This document shows, piece by piece, positions 25,886-33,986 of a DNA stretch of 64,000 nt (position 1 is the stretch's first letter; every line of letters starts with the position of its first letter). The translations under genes were made by a program, and so were the position numbers. The notes beneath the pieces are model-generated. The model worked only from the letters and a program-made list of their open reading frames with translations, did not search any database and was not told the origin of the DNA. The stretch is taken from positions 186,001-250,000 of the forward strand of contig NZ_CAXHZC010000003.1 of assembly GCF_964021845.1 (NCBI RefSeq). The letters run 5' to 3'. The stretch comes from Arcticibacterium sp964021845. GTDB taxonomy: Bacteria > Bacteroidota > Bacteroidia > Cytophagales > Spirosomataceae.

Positions 25886-26715
25886 TTTCTACCTATTTCA
25901 AAAAGTTCGATGTCGAATACTAACGGAGAGAACGGTGGAATGGTTGCACCAGCACCTCTTTCTCCATAAGCTAAGTCTGAAGGAATAATGAAAGTACTCT
26001 TTTGGCCCTTTTTCATAGTTTTAAGAGCCTCGTCCCAACCCTTTATAACATATCCCAAACCTACTGGAAATGTGAAAGGATTGTTTTGGTCAAAAACTTT
26101 ACCATCAAAAAACTTCCCTACATAACTAACCGTTACGGTATCTCCCGTTGCCACCGTTGCTCCGGCACCTTCTTTTTCTGTCAAATAATAAATACCATTC
26201 TCCATCTTAACGGCATTTGGGTATTTATCTTTCACAAATTCAGCAACAACTTCCGCTTCGCCTTCTCTTTTCTCTTCAAGAGATTTCTTAAATTCCTCAA
26301 CAGATTGTACACTTTTTACTTTTACCAAAAATTTCAAGTCAGAATGTTCTGGAACTCCAGGAGGAAGTGGTTGACCCATTTTACCAAACAATGAATCTAC
26401 TTTTACATAGACTGTAGCACTGTCCCCTTCAGACAATAAAAACAAAGCATTTTCAAAAGAACCCTTAAATTGACCTTTTCTAGCAGGAACCTGTACTGGC
26501 TGTCCTTCTGACCATGTGTCTCTAAAAACTGTATCTAACTCACTTGATATTTTCATATCCAAGGTTAGCATATCGCCTTCTTGTATTTTTTTATCTCCTC
26601 CCTTTTCGTGAATCTGATACTTATCACCGTCCTCAGTTTCAGTTACCTTAAATTGATTACAGGCCAATATTGAACCTACTAATGCTGCAAATAATACACT
26701 TGATTTAAAATTCAT
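25882..26715 (-). CDS. FKBP-type peptidyl-prolyl isomerase lipoprotein (first of pair)
   Basis: 277 residues with lipobox ILAC (Cys19). An N-terminal FKBP-like domain (about 30-140, EGDMLTLDMKISSELDTVFRD) lacks most active-site residues, while the C-terminal one is complete (VSYVGKFFDGKVFDQN, GLGYVIKGWDEALKTMKKGQKSTFIIPSDLAYGERGAGATIPPFSPL). It should fold proline-containing proteins in the periplasm. It is translationally coupled to the next, similar lipoprotein, so the pair may have arisen by duplication. It starts 29 bases after nrnA and probably shares that promoter. Confidence 0.87.
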   Translation of the reverse strand: MNFKSSVLFAALVGSILACNQFKVTETEDGDKYQIHEKGGDKKIQEGDMLTLDMKISSELDTVFRDTWSEGQPVQVPARKGQFKGSFENALFLLSEGDSATVYVKVDSLFGKMGQPLPPGVPEHSDLKFLVKVKSVQSVEEFKKSLEEKREGEAEVVAEFVKDKYPNAVKMENGIYYLTEKEGAGATVATGDTVTVSYVGKFFDGKVFDQNNPFTFPVGLGYVIKGWDEALKTMKKGQKSTFIIPSDLAYGERGAGATIPPFSPLVFDIELFEIGRK

Positions 26716-26744
26716 TTTTTTTCTTGTTTATGTTTCCCGCCTCT

Positions 26745-27791
26745 TTATGAAGGCTGAGAGGTTAATTCTCCTTTATATGTTGGAAGTAGCTCCAAAAACT
26801 TTTTAACTGTATCTTCTAAGCTGTCATCCGACTTCCCTCCTGCAGCATTTTTATGTCCACCACCGCTAAAATGGTTTCTTGAAAACTCTGAAACAGAAAA
26901 ATCATCAACAGACCTAAAAGAGATTTTAATCATGTCGTCTCTTTCTATAAATATGGCGGACATAACCGCTCCTGAAATTGATAATCCATAGTTCACCAAA
27001 CCTTCGGTATCTCCTTTCTTAGAATTATAGGCCACTAATTCTTCTTTAGAAAAGTAGAAATAAGACACTCTGTACTCCTCTAAAAAATTTAATTTCTCTT
27101 TGAGGGCGTAGCCCAAAAAGCGTAATCTATCAATACTGTTTTGGTCAAATAGCCTTCTATTAATAGCATTCGGGTTTATCCCTTTGTCAATCAACTCACC
27201 CGCAATTCTGTGAACGGTAATAGAAGTACTATCAAATTTGAAAGAACCAGTATCTGTTAAAATACCTGTATAAAGGCAAGTGGCTACATCCTTATTAATG
27301 TACTTCAATAGTCCAAGCTCTTCTATCATTAGATAGATAAGCTCGCAAGTCGCTGCCGCTTTTTCATTCCAAAAGACATAATCTGCGAAAGTTTCCGGTG
27401 CTTGATGATGGTCAATTAGCACTTTCAAGGCAGAAGATGTACGGAGGCTTTCTTCCATGTCTCCCACACGGCCAAGTGATGAAAAATCCAAACAAAATAT
27501 TATGTCTGCTTTTTCTATTATTTCCTTGGCTCTAGGTTGTAACTTCTCATTTTGAAAATCTAAAACTTCGCTCACACCTGGCATCCATGCTATATAATCA
27601 GCATGGTCTGTAGGGCTAACCACCGTTACATTGTGATTTAATTGTTTCAAAAAGGCCCAAAGTCCTAATGAAGAGCCAAATGCATCTCCGTCTGGGTTTT
27701 GATGTGCGGTTAAAACAATGTTCTTCGGTTTCTCAAGAAGAGCCAAAAACTCATCCTTTTGCTTTTGATTGTCAGTAAAGTATTGATGCAT
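26745..27791 (-). CDS. nrnA: Bifunctional oligoribonuclease / PAP phosphatase, NrnA
   Basis: 348-residue DHH-DHHA1 phosphoesterase. The metal site is visible in HQNPDGDAFGSSLG, FCLDFSSLG and LIDHHQAPETF (DHH), and the RNA-binding end in FSGGGHKNAAGGKS. NrnA degrades 2-5 nucleotide RNAs and dephosphorylates 3'-phosphoadenosine 5'-phosphate, replacing Orn and CysQ. It is divergent from ndk, and each gene has a -7 element in the 114-base gap. The two FKBP genes follow on the same strand. Confidence 0.93.
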   Translation of the reverse strand: MHQYFTDNQKQKDEFLALLEKPKNIVLTAHQNPDGDAFGSSLGLWAFLKQLNHNVTVVSPTDHADYIAWMPGVSEVLDFQNEKLQPRAKEIIEKADIIFCLDFSSLGRVGDMEESLRTSSALKVLIDHHQAPETFADYVFWNEKAAATCELIYLMIEELGLLKYINKDVATCLYTGILTDTGSFKFDSTSITVHRIAGELIDKGINPNAINRRLFDQNSIDRLRFLGYALKEKLNFLEEYRVSYFYFSKEELVAYNSKKGDTEGLVNYGLSISGAVMSAIFIERDDMIKISFRSVDDFSVSEFSRNHFSGGGHKNAAGGKSDDSLEDTVKKFLELLPTYKGELTSQPS

Positions 27792-27807
27792 TTTCTAAAT
27801 TTGGCTG

Positions 27808-27815
27808 CAAAGGTA
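27808..27815 (-). promoter_or_regulatory. -7 element of nrnA
   Basis: TACCTTTG on the minus strand, followed by CAGCC, is the commonest Bacteroidota -7 sequence. It lies 17 bases before the nrnA ATG, so the leader would be about 10 bases. No good -33 TTG is seen at the right spacing. Confidence 0.6.
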
Positions 27816-27870
27816 CAAAGCATATTTGGAATGGTTTCCGAATTATCAGGCATTGTATTTCTAAAAACCT

Positions 27871-27878
27871 TAATTTTG
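27871..27878 (+). promoter_or_regulatory. -7 element of ndk
   Basis: TAATTTTG lies 27 bases before the ndk ATG at 27906. A TTG at 27853-27855 is 15 bases upstream, shorter than the ideal spacing, so the -33 part is uncertain. Confidence 0.55.
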
Positions 27879-27905
27879 TTTCAAACAGAGTTAACACTTA
27901 TCAAA

Positions 27906-28322
27906 ATGAGCAATAAAACATTCACAATGGTTAAGCCGCATGCTGTGGCTGACAATAATATAGGAGGTATCATCCAAATGATTGAAGCTGCTGGTTTCAG
28001 AATTGTGGCGATGAAAAAAGTACTGTTGACTTCAGAAAACGCTGGTAAATTTTACGAAGTACACAAGGAAAGGCCTTTTTATGCAGAGCTTTGTGAGACA
28101 ATGGCTGCAGGACCTATTATTCCAATGATACTTGAAAAGGAAAATGCTGTAGCTGACTTTAGAGCATTAATTGGCTCAACTGACCCCGCAGAAGCTGCAG
28201 AAGGAACCATCAGAAAAAAATACGCAAAATCTAAAGGCGAAAATGCTGTTCATGGTTCAGATTCCGACGAAAACGCTCAAATAGAGTCATCTTTCTTCTT
28301 TTCAGAAATAGAGCAATTTTAA
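27906..28322 (+). CDS. ndk: Nucleoside diphosphate kinase
   Basis: 138 residues from the ATG at 27906. The open frame upstream of it is non-coding promoter DNA. Ndk balances nucleoside triphosphates through a phospho-histidine. The N-terminal TFTMVKPHAV, the nucleotide-binding RPFYAELCETMAAGP and the active-site His in ENAVHGSDSDENA are all intact. ruvX starts 2 bases after its stop, so the two form an operon. Confidence 0.97.
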   Translation: MSNKTFTMVKPHAVADNNIGGIIQMIEAAGFRIVAMKKVLLTSENAGKFYEVHKERPFYAELCETMAAGPIIPMILEKENAVADFRALIGSTDPAEAAEGTIRKKYAKSKGENAVHGSDSDENAQIESSFFFSEIEQF

Positions 28323-28324
28323 GC

Positions 28325-28738
28325 ATGGGAAGAATTTTGGCAATTGATTACGGCGGAAAAAGAACTGGATTAGCCGTTACCGACCCACTTCAGATAATTG
28401 CCACTGCTTTAGAAACCATTCCTAGCTCGGAGTTAATTCCTTACTTAAAAAAGTATGTTAATGCCGAGCAGGTTGACGCCTTTGTGATTGGTGAGCCTAA
28501 AAACCTTGATGGTTCAGACACAGACGCCAGCTCTTTGGTTAAAAACTTCTTGGTTAAACTGAATATAGAATTTCCACAAATTCCAGTACATTTAATTGAC
28601 GAAAGATTTACTTCAAAAATGGCCGTTCAATCAATGATTGCCAGTGGTACTAGCAAAAAAGATAGGCGAGTAAAAGGAAACATTGACAAGATTTCTGCTA
28701 CGATTATTTTACAAGACTTTATGAGTAGACAGCATTAA
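28325..28738 (+). CDS. ruvX: Putative pre-16S rRNA nuclease / RuvX-like (YqgF)
   Basis: 137 residues with the RNase H-like fold of YqgF: ILAIDYGGKRTGLAVTDP at the start, FVIGEPKNLDGSD in the middle and LIDERFTSKMA later. Members process 16S rRNA ends and were earlier taken for Holliday junction resolvases. The last 20 bases overlap the end of the convergent moeB-like gene, so the two mRNAs are complementary at their 3' ends. Confidence 0.92.
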   Translation: MGRILAIDYGGKRTGLAVTDPLQIIATALETIPSSELIPYLKKYVNAEQVDAFVIGEPKNLDGSDTDASSLVKNFLVKLNIEFPQIPVHLIDERFTSKMAVQSMIASGTSKKDRRVKGNIDKISATIILQDFMSRQH

Positions 28739-29792
28739 GTCCGCCTTCTAGGTTTATCAAGTTTGTAAATCCATATTCTTCTTGAAGCAACTTTATCGCT
28801 CTTAAACTCCGTTGCCCACTTTGGCAATGAACCAAGACTTTTCCCTCTCTTTTTATTTGGGAAATGTACTCCTCTATTTCGGAAAGTGGCATCAGCTCTC
28901 CACCCAAATTATCAGCTTGATATTCGCTTTCTTCACGTACATCAATGAGCTGAATTATATCACTTTTTTGATTTTCATAATTAGAAAAGGACATGCTGTT
29001 CGTTAACTCATTATTAAGCCCACAAAACTTTTCATAATCAATCAACTCTGTAATGGGCTTCGCACCTTTATTTCTTAGAATTTTCACTTTTCGAAAATTC
29101 ATATTTAATGCTTCGACTAATAAAAGCTTACCACTCAACACCTCTCCCATTCCCGTTAAAATTTTGACAACCTCTGTAGCCTGTAAAGTGCCTATTATCC
29201 CTGCCATCATCCCTAAAACACCCGCAGTAGCACAATTTGGTGCCATGTCTTCTGATGGCGGATTTGGGAATAAATCTCTATAATTTACAGCTCTATCATA
29301 ATTAAACACAGAAACCTGCCCTTCAAACCTATAAATAGCACCATAAACGAGTGGTTTATTTCTCAAAACACAGGAATCGTTCAGCAAATAACGTGTAGGA
29401 AAGTTATCTGAGCCATCCACCACTACGTCATACTTTTCCACAATTGACAATGCATTTTTTGAGGATAAACGCGTGTTATATTTCTCAATTATGACATTTC
29501 CATTAATACCTTCAAGCCTCTTCGCTGCTTCTTCTATCTTTTCTAAACCTACAACATCTTCATTATAAAGGATTTGTCGCTGTAAATTAGAGGTATCAAT
29601 TTTATCATCCTCAACTAAGCCTATTCTCCCAATTCCAGCAGCCGCCAAATACATCAAAACAGGACTGCCCAAACCACCACAGCCAATCACCAAAACAGAA
29701 CTTTCTTTCAGTTTTTGCTGCCCTTCTAAGCCAAATCCTGGAATTAGAATTTGTCTGCTATATCTTTGAATTTCACTAGCATCTAGTTTCAT
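28719..29792 (-). CDS. MoeB/ThiF-type adenylyltransferase fused to a rhodanese domain
   Basis: 357 residues. An E1-like domain (about 1-245) has the ATP site VIGCGGLGSPVLMYLAAAG, DSFPTR-type DGSDNFPTRYLLND and the catalytic Cys in MAPNCATAGVLG. A C-terminal rhodanese domain (about 265-355) has its active Cys in VLVHCQSGQRS. Such fusions activate and sulfurate a ubiquitin-like carrier (MoaD or ThiS) for molybdopterin or thiamine synthesis. The zinc cysteines of MoeB are largely lost: YRDLFPNPP stands where a CxxC is usual. No moa or thi gene is nearby, so the carrier is unknown. Confidence 0.87.
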   Translation of the reverse strand: MKLDASEIQRYSRQILIPGFGLEGQQKLKESSVLVIGCGGLGSPVLMYLAAAGIGRIGLVEDDKIDTSNLQRQILYNEDVVGLEKIEEAAKRLEGINGNVIIEKYNTRLSSKNALSIVEKYDVVVDGSDNFPTRYLLNDSCVLRNKPLVYGAIYRFEGQVSVFNYDRAVNYRDLFPNPPSEDMAPNCATAGVLGMMAGIIGTLQATEVVKILTGMGEVLSGKLLLVEALNMNFRKVKILRNKGAKPITELIDYEKFCGLNNELTNSMSFSNYENQKSDIIQLIDVREESEYQADNLGGELMPLSEIEEYISQIKREGKVLVHCQSGQRSLRAIKLLQEEYGFTNLINLEGGLNAVYS

Positions 29793-29793
29793 G

Positions 29794-30810
29794 TTATTCG
29801 TCTTTTAAACTTGCCCCATGCCCGTTTTTATCATTAAAAACAGCAACTCCTTTTTTAACATTTACACCATCGGCTGGGTCAACTTTTAGCAGTGCGGCTC
29901 CATCCATATCTACATAATCTACCAACGAAATTAAGTGAGCAATGGTGGAAATCCCCACGCTACTTTCTGTCATACAACCCATCATTATTTTTAACTCCAT
30001 TTCTCTGGCTCGCTTAATCATTTCTAGAGCAGGATAAATACCACCACATTTTGTTAGTTTGATATTAATGCCATCAAAATTCAATGCACATTTTTCCACA
30101 TCATTTATGGAAAAACAACTTTCATCAGCAAAAATGGGCGTAGAGCTAAGCTCCTTCAAAATACCATGTTCTATTATCTTGTCTTTTGCCATAGGCTGCT
30201 CAATGAACTCTAAGTCTAAGCTCGTCAATGCTGGAAGAAAACCCTTTGTCTGCTCTAATTCCCAAGCAGCGTTAGCATCAATCTTAAATGGTTTTGAACT
30301 AAAACCCTTTAAAAACTTCAACGTTTCGATATCATTTTCGCCACCAACTTTTATTTTAAAACTAGGCCAATCTGACTTTGAAATAGTTTCTGCCATATTT
30401 TCAGGCTTATCCATCCCTATGGTAAAACAAGACTCTGGCAAATTCTCAATACTCAATCCAAGATATTGGTAAAGTGGCTTCCCTGCTTTTTTTGCCTGCC
30501 AATCAAAATAGGCAATGTCTACAGCACATTTAGCAAAATGGTTTTGCCCGAATAGGGTATCAATTCTTCGCCAAAAAATTTCATGAGATTCCCCGAAAAA
30601 CCCTTCGATCGCTAAACTTAGAGATTCTATTAAATCGATGGACTCTTTTACCGTAATTCCATAATATGGAACATGGGAAGCCTCCCCTATTCCTTCAATT
30701 CCCTCATGAGCAATTTTGACAAAAAGCGTATCAGTATGCGTTCTTACACCGTGCGAAATTCTAAATGGTGTTTTATTTTCCAGACTGACCGTTTTAGTAC
30801 TTAACTTCAT
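29794..30810 (-). CDS. L-Ala-D/L-Glu epimerase (dipeptide epimerase)
   Basis: 338 residues of the enolase superfamily. The paired lysines are in SFKIKVGG, the metal ligands in FKIDANAAWE, LEFIEQPM and IFADESCF, and the second base in INIKLTKCGG. The late MMGCMTESSVG is typical of Ala-Glu epimerases, which convert L-Ala-D-Glu from the cell wall to L-Ala-L-Glu so that it can be broken down. It overlaps lipB by 4 bases and is 1 base from the moeB-like gene. It may work with the M20 dipeptidase and MurQ encoded elsewhere in the window. Other dipeptide specificities cannot be excluded. Confidence 0.87.
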   Translation of the reverse strand: MKLSTKTVSLENKTPFRISHGVRTHTDTLFVKIAHEGIEGIGEASHVPYYGITVKESIDLIESLSLAIEGFFGESHEIFWRRIDTLFGQNHFAKCAVDIAYFDWQAKKAGKPLYQYLGLSIENLPESCFTIGMDKPENMAETISKSDWPSFKIKVGGENDIETLKFLKGFSSKPFKIDANAAWELEQTKGFLPALTSLDLEFIEQPMAKDKIIEHGILKELSSTPIFADESCFSINDVEKCALNFDGINIKLTKCGGIYPALEMIKRAREMELKIMMGCMTESSVGISTIAHLISLVDYVDMDGAALLKVDPADGVNVKKGVAVFNDKNGHGASLKDE

Positions 30811-31514
30811 ACCAACTTCATTTCAAATAAGTGAGCCAATTTTCCAACCAGAACAACCGCCACTTCATTTAAATCTAGCTCTTTCCCTAATTCCATTTGC
30901 ATAGAAGTGACAGCTTTATCCTGAATCCCACAAGCTACAATGTTTCCGAAGTAAGCTAAATCTGTATTTACGTTTAAAGCCAATCCGTGCATAGTTACCC
31001 ATCTGCTTGCCTTTACTCCCATGGCACAAACCTTTCTTTCGCCCAGAAGTCTCTCTTTATTTAGCTCTAACCACACACCTGTGTAGCCATCTACCCTACC
31101 AGCTTTAATTCCATAATCTGCCAAGGTCAAAATCACGGCCTCTTCAAGCAACCTTAAGAATTTATGAATATCTGTAAAGAAGTTTTCCAAATCCAAAATT
31201 GGATAAATAACCAATTGACCAGGACCATGATATGTAATATCTCCACCTCTGTTTATTTTATAAAAACTTACATTTTTCTCAGCGAGTTCTTTTTCTCCTA
31301 AAAGCAGATTTTCCTCTTTACCACTTTTTCCAAGCGTATAAACGTGCGGATGTTGGCAGATTAAAACATGATTAGGCGTTGGCTTTTCTTCTCCATTCTT
31401 CCTATTTGATAACTTTACAGCTACCGTTTCTGCAAAAACCTTCTCTTGATAATCCCAAGCCTCTTGATAATCAATCAAACCTAGGTCAACTATTTTTACT
31501 TGCTTATTCTGCAT
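30807..31514 (-). CDS. lipB: Octanoyltransferase LipB
   Basis: 235 residues. LipB moves octanoyl groups from acyl carrier protein to lipoyl domains. The family motif RGGDITYHGPGQLVIYPILDL, the catalytic Lys in AMGVKASRWVTMHGLALNV and the acyl-carrying Cys in VACGIQDKAVTSM are present. It leads the operon lipB-epimerase-moeB on the minus strand and is divergent from yraN. Confidence 0.96.
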   Translation of the reverse strand: MQNKQVKIVDLGLIDYQEAWDYQEKVFAETVAVKLSNRKNGEEKPTPNHVLICQHPHVYTLGKSGKEENLLLGEKELAEKNVSFYKINRGGDITYHGPGQLVIYPILDLENFFTDIHKFLRLLEEAVILTLADYGIKAGRVDGYTGVWLELNKERLLGERKVCAMGVKASRWVTMHGLALNVNTDLAYFGNIVACGIQDKAVTSMQMELGKELDLNEVAVVLVGKLAHLFEMKLV

Positions 31515-31562
31515 TACTCTTTAAAAAAATTAGAACATTATAAAATGGTAACACTTTCCAGA

Positions 31563-31576
31563 CAAAATTAATTTTA
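31563..31576. promoter_or_regulatory. Overlapping divergent -7 elements, lipB and yraN
   Basis: TAATTTTG on the minus strand (31570-31563) points to lipB. TAATTTTA on the plus strand (31569-31576) points to yraN. They share the AATT centre, so the two promoters would compete. No clear -33 element is seen on either side, hence the modest confidence. Confidence 0.4.
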
Positions 31577-31621
31577 TATCTTGAAAGAGACACTAGAAAT
31601 GAAACCCCAAAGACCTCACAA

Positions 31622-31969
31622 TTGAAAAACAAAAGAAAAATAGGAGACAAAGGAGAACAATGGGCGGTAGACTACCTTAAAAAGAAGGGTTATCAAATTA
31701 TTGAGAGAAACCTTCAAATAAGTCACCTTGAAATCGACATTATTGTTAAAAAAAAAGACTGGCTGGTTTTTGTGGAAGTTAAACTCCGAGCCGATAACGA
31801 GCACGGCATGCCCGAAGATAACGTAGGGAAATCTAAACAAAACTTCCTTATCAAAGCTGCCGATATTTACCTAAACCAAAACGACTGGCCAGGTAAAGTT
31901 CGCTTTGACCTCATTTCTATCACCATTTCCCCTTTTGAGATAATTCATTTTGAAGATGCTTTCTATTAA
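31622..31969 (+). CDS. YraN-family (UPF0102) putative endonuclease
   Basis: 115 residues. The opening KIGDKGEQWAVDYLKKKGYQIIERN and the core LEIDIIVKKKDWLVFVEVKLR give the conserved E-D-EVK pattern of a PD-(D/E)XK-like nuclease fold. The family is widespread and its function is uncertain. The start must be the TTG at 31622: there is no in-frame ATG upstream, and the only nearby ATG (31599) is in another frame. Either TTG initiation is real or the start is misjudged. It precedes mraY by 90 bases. Confidence 0.83.
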   Translation: MKNKRKIGDKGEQWAVDYLKKKGYQIIERNLQISHLEIDIIVKKKDWLVFVEVKLRADNEHGMPEDNVGKSKQNFLIKAADIYLNQNDWPGKVRFDLISITISPFEIIHFEDAFY

Positions 31970-32008
31970 CACCATTTAAAAAGATTGTTAGTAATGGAAA
32001 CTTAGAAA

Positions 32009-32040
32009 TTGCTTCCAACATCATTTTATCCCTACCTTTG
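32009..32040 (+). promoter_or_regulatory. Promoter of mraY
   Basis: TTG at 32009-32011 and TACCTTTG at 32033-32040 are 21 bases apart, a full Bacteroidota promoter. Transcription would start near 32047, only about 13 bases before the mraY ATG, so mraY has its own short-leader transcript. Confidence 0.78.
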
Positions 32041-32059
32041 ACCATACCTTTTCCCTTAT

Positions 32060-33256
32060 ATGCTTTACTATCTTTTCGAATACCTACATAATATTCTTGA
32101 TTTGCCAGGAGCTGGCGTATTTAGATACATATCTTTCCGTGCCTCTGCAGCCACAATTTTATCCTTAGTGATTGCCGCGGTTTTTGGCAAAAAAATCATC
32201 AATCTTCTAAGAAGCCTTCAAATAGGCGAGTCTATTAGAGACCTTGGCCTTGACGGTCAAATGGAAAAGAAAGGCACCCCTACCATGGGTGGTTTTATCA
32301 TTCTAGCCTCACTTCTTATTCCCGTTCTGTTATTTGCCAGACTTGACAATGTTTACATTGTTCTTTTAATCATTGCTACGCTTTGGACATGCATGATTGG
32401 CTTTGCAGATGATTACATCAAAGTTTTCAAAAAAGACAAAGAGGGCTTAAAAGGAAAATTTAAAGTGATTGGTCAAATAGGCCTTGGTTTAATAGTAGGG
32501 CTGACCCTTTATTATAATGATAGTGTAGTAGTAAGGGAGTATGTTGGTAATGCAGGCGAATTTCTTGATGTCTCAAAACTTACCACCACTGTTCCTTTCT
32601 TAAAAGGAAATGAAATTGATTATGGCATTATCGGCTCCTTTCTTCCAGACTTCCTAGCCTGGGTTCCTTATGTTTTCATTTGCACATTTATAATTACTGC
32701 CGTTTCAAATGGAGCTAACATTACAGACGGCATAGATGGACTTGCGGCAGGAACGTCTGCTATTATAGGTTTATCAATAGCCATCTTCGCATATCTCTCA
32801 GGAAATAAAATATTCGCAGAATATCTTAACATTATGCTTATCCCTAATTCTGGGGAGATTGTGATTTTTTGTGCTGCATTTTTAGGAGCATGTATAGGTT
32901 TCCTCTGGTACAATGCTTACCCTGCTCAGGTATTTATGGGCGACACAGGAAGCTTAATGCTTGGCGGCGTAATTGCAACCATGGCATTAGCTTTAAGAAA
33001 AGAATTACTAATTCCTGTTTTATGTGGAATATTCTTGATTGAACTAGTTTCCGTCATGGCTCAAGTTGCCTATTTCAAATATCAAAAACGAAAGAACGGC
33101 ATAGAACATGCCAGGGCAAATCGCTTGTTACTCATGTCGCCACTACACCACCACTTCCAAAAGAAGGGTATGCATGAAGCCAAAATTGTAGCTAGATTCT
33201 GGATTATCGGAATCATTCTAGCTGTAATTTGCTTAGTAACACTCAAGCTAAGATAG
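32060..33256 (+). CDS. mraY: Phospho-N-acetylmuramoyl-pentapeptide transferase
   Basis: 398 residues and about ten membrane helices. MraY joins UDP-MurNAc-pentapeptide to undecaprenyl phosphate, making lipid I. The aspartates are visible in GFADDYIKVFKKDKEGLKGKFK and ITDGIDGLAAG, and the HHH motif in LMSPLHHHFQKKGMHE. Length and start (MLYYLFEYLHN) fit the family. Elsewhere mraY normally sits in the dcw cluster between murE/murF and murD; here it stands alone between yraN and rplM. Confidence 0.97.
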   Translation: MLYYLFEYLHNILDLPGAGVFRYISFRASAATILSLVIAAVFGKKIINLLRSLQIGESIRDLGLDGQMEKKGTPTMGGFIILASLLIPVLLFARLDNVYIVLLIIATLWTCMIGFADDYIKVFKKDKEGLKGKFKVIGQIGLGLIVGLTLYYNDSVVVREYVGNAGEFLDVSKLTTTVPFLKGNEIDYGIIGSFLPDFLAWVPYVFICTFIITAVSNGANITDGIDGLAAGTSAIIGLSIAIFAYLSGNKIFAEYLNIMLIPNSGEIVIFCAAFLGACIGFLWYNAYPAQVFMGDTGSLMLGGVIATMALALRKELLIPVLCGIFLIELVSVMAQVAYFKYQKRKNGIEHARANRLLLMSPLHHHFQKKGMHEAKIVARFWIIGIILAVICLVTLKLR

Positions 33257-33282
33257 GCTGAATATTTATTTTCAAAAGTCTA

Positions 33283-33313
33283 TTGTATTTAAAACCACTT
33301 ATTTATACCTTTG
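33283..33313 (+). promoter_or_regulatory. Promoter of the rplM operon
   Basis: TTG at 33283-33285 and TACCTTTG at 33306-33313 with 20 bases between. Start of transcription is expected near 33320, which leaves a leader of about 200 bases before rplM. Confidence 0.8.
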
Positions 33314-33319
33314 CAGCCC

Positions 33320-33519
33320 CAAAGGAATGCCTTCATGAAGCCGCCCGTGCTTCGAAGGGTTAATCAAGTTGGAGAAAATGGAAGTTCCGATCTGTTTTTT
33401 GTGCTGGTTTTCAGCACCTTACAACTTTACTTAGGCTTGAGATTTTTGACACTGAATTTGGGATAAGTTCAAAAATCAAAGGGCGAATGTTTTTTTATAA
33501 ACGTTTAAAAATATAAACA
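33320..33519 (+). promoter_or_regulatory. Structured 5' leader of rplM-rpsI
   Basis: About 200 untranslated bases between the promoter and the rplM GTG. Three hairpins are visible: a 10-base-pair stem with a 2-base bulge at 33330-33358; GTGCTG/CAGCAC at 33401-33417; and a perfect 9-base stem, GATTTTTGA/TCAAAAATC, at 33441-33477. No open reading frame fills it. In E. coli and Bacillus the L13 operon is controlled through its leader RNA, so an autoregulatory L13-binding role is a fair guess. The fold here is not one I recognise. Confidence 0.6.
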
Positions 33520-33963
33520 GTGGATACATTAAGTTATAAGACCGTATCAGCGAACAACGCAACGGTCAACAAAGAATGGATAATTGTGGATGTAAAGGAC
33601 CAAGTTTTAGGTCGTGTTTGCAGCCAGATTGCCAGCATACTAAAAGGAAAAAACAAAACGAACTACACTCCTCACGTAGACTGTGGTGACAATGTCATTG
33701 TAATCAACGCTGAAAAAGTGAAGCTTACTGGAAAGAAAATGACTGATAAGCAGTATATCCGTCACACGGGCCATCCAGGTGGACAACGTTTTGCAACTCC
33801 GCGTGAATTAATGGAGAAAGACGGAAGAAGAGTAGTGGAAATGGCCGTTCGAGGCATGCTTCCTAAAACTCGTCTAGGTCGTAAGCAATTTACTAACCTG
33901 TTTGTTTATGTTGGAAGTGAGCATCCTCACACAGCACAACAAGCGAAGTCAATCGAACTTTAA
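33520..33963 (+). CDS. rplM: 50S ribosomal protein L13
   Basis: 147 residues. Motifs WIIVDVKDQVLGRVCSQIASILKGKNK, HVDCGDNVIVINAEKV and AVRGMLPKTRLGRKQ identify L13, an early-assembling 23S rRNA-binding protein. The start is a GTG at 33520; no ATG precedes the conserved sequence. A GTG start behind a structured leader may lower and tune translation. It is first in the run rplM-rpsI-rpsB-tsf. Confidence 0.97.
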   Translation: MDTLSYKTVSANNATVNKEWIIVDVKDQVLGRVCSQIASILKGKNKTNYTPHVDCGDNVIVINAEKVKLTGKKMTDKQYIRHTGHPGGQRFATPRELMEKDGRRVVEMAVRGMLPKTRLGRKQFTNLFVYVGSEHPHTAQQAKSIEL

Positions 33964-33986
33964 TTCTAAATTAAAACATTAAAAAT

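Noticed and set aside
26002..26394. 130-codon open frame opposite an FKBP gene
   Set aside because: Antisense shadow; no signals of its own.
30059..30472. 137-codon open frame on the plus strand opposite the epimerase gene
   Set aside because: It lies wholly antisense to a gene with intact catalytic motifs, has no promoter and no recognisable protein features.
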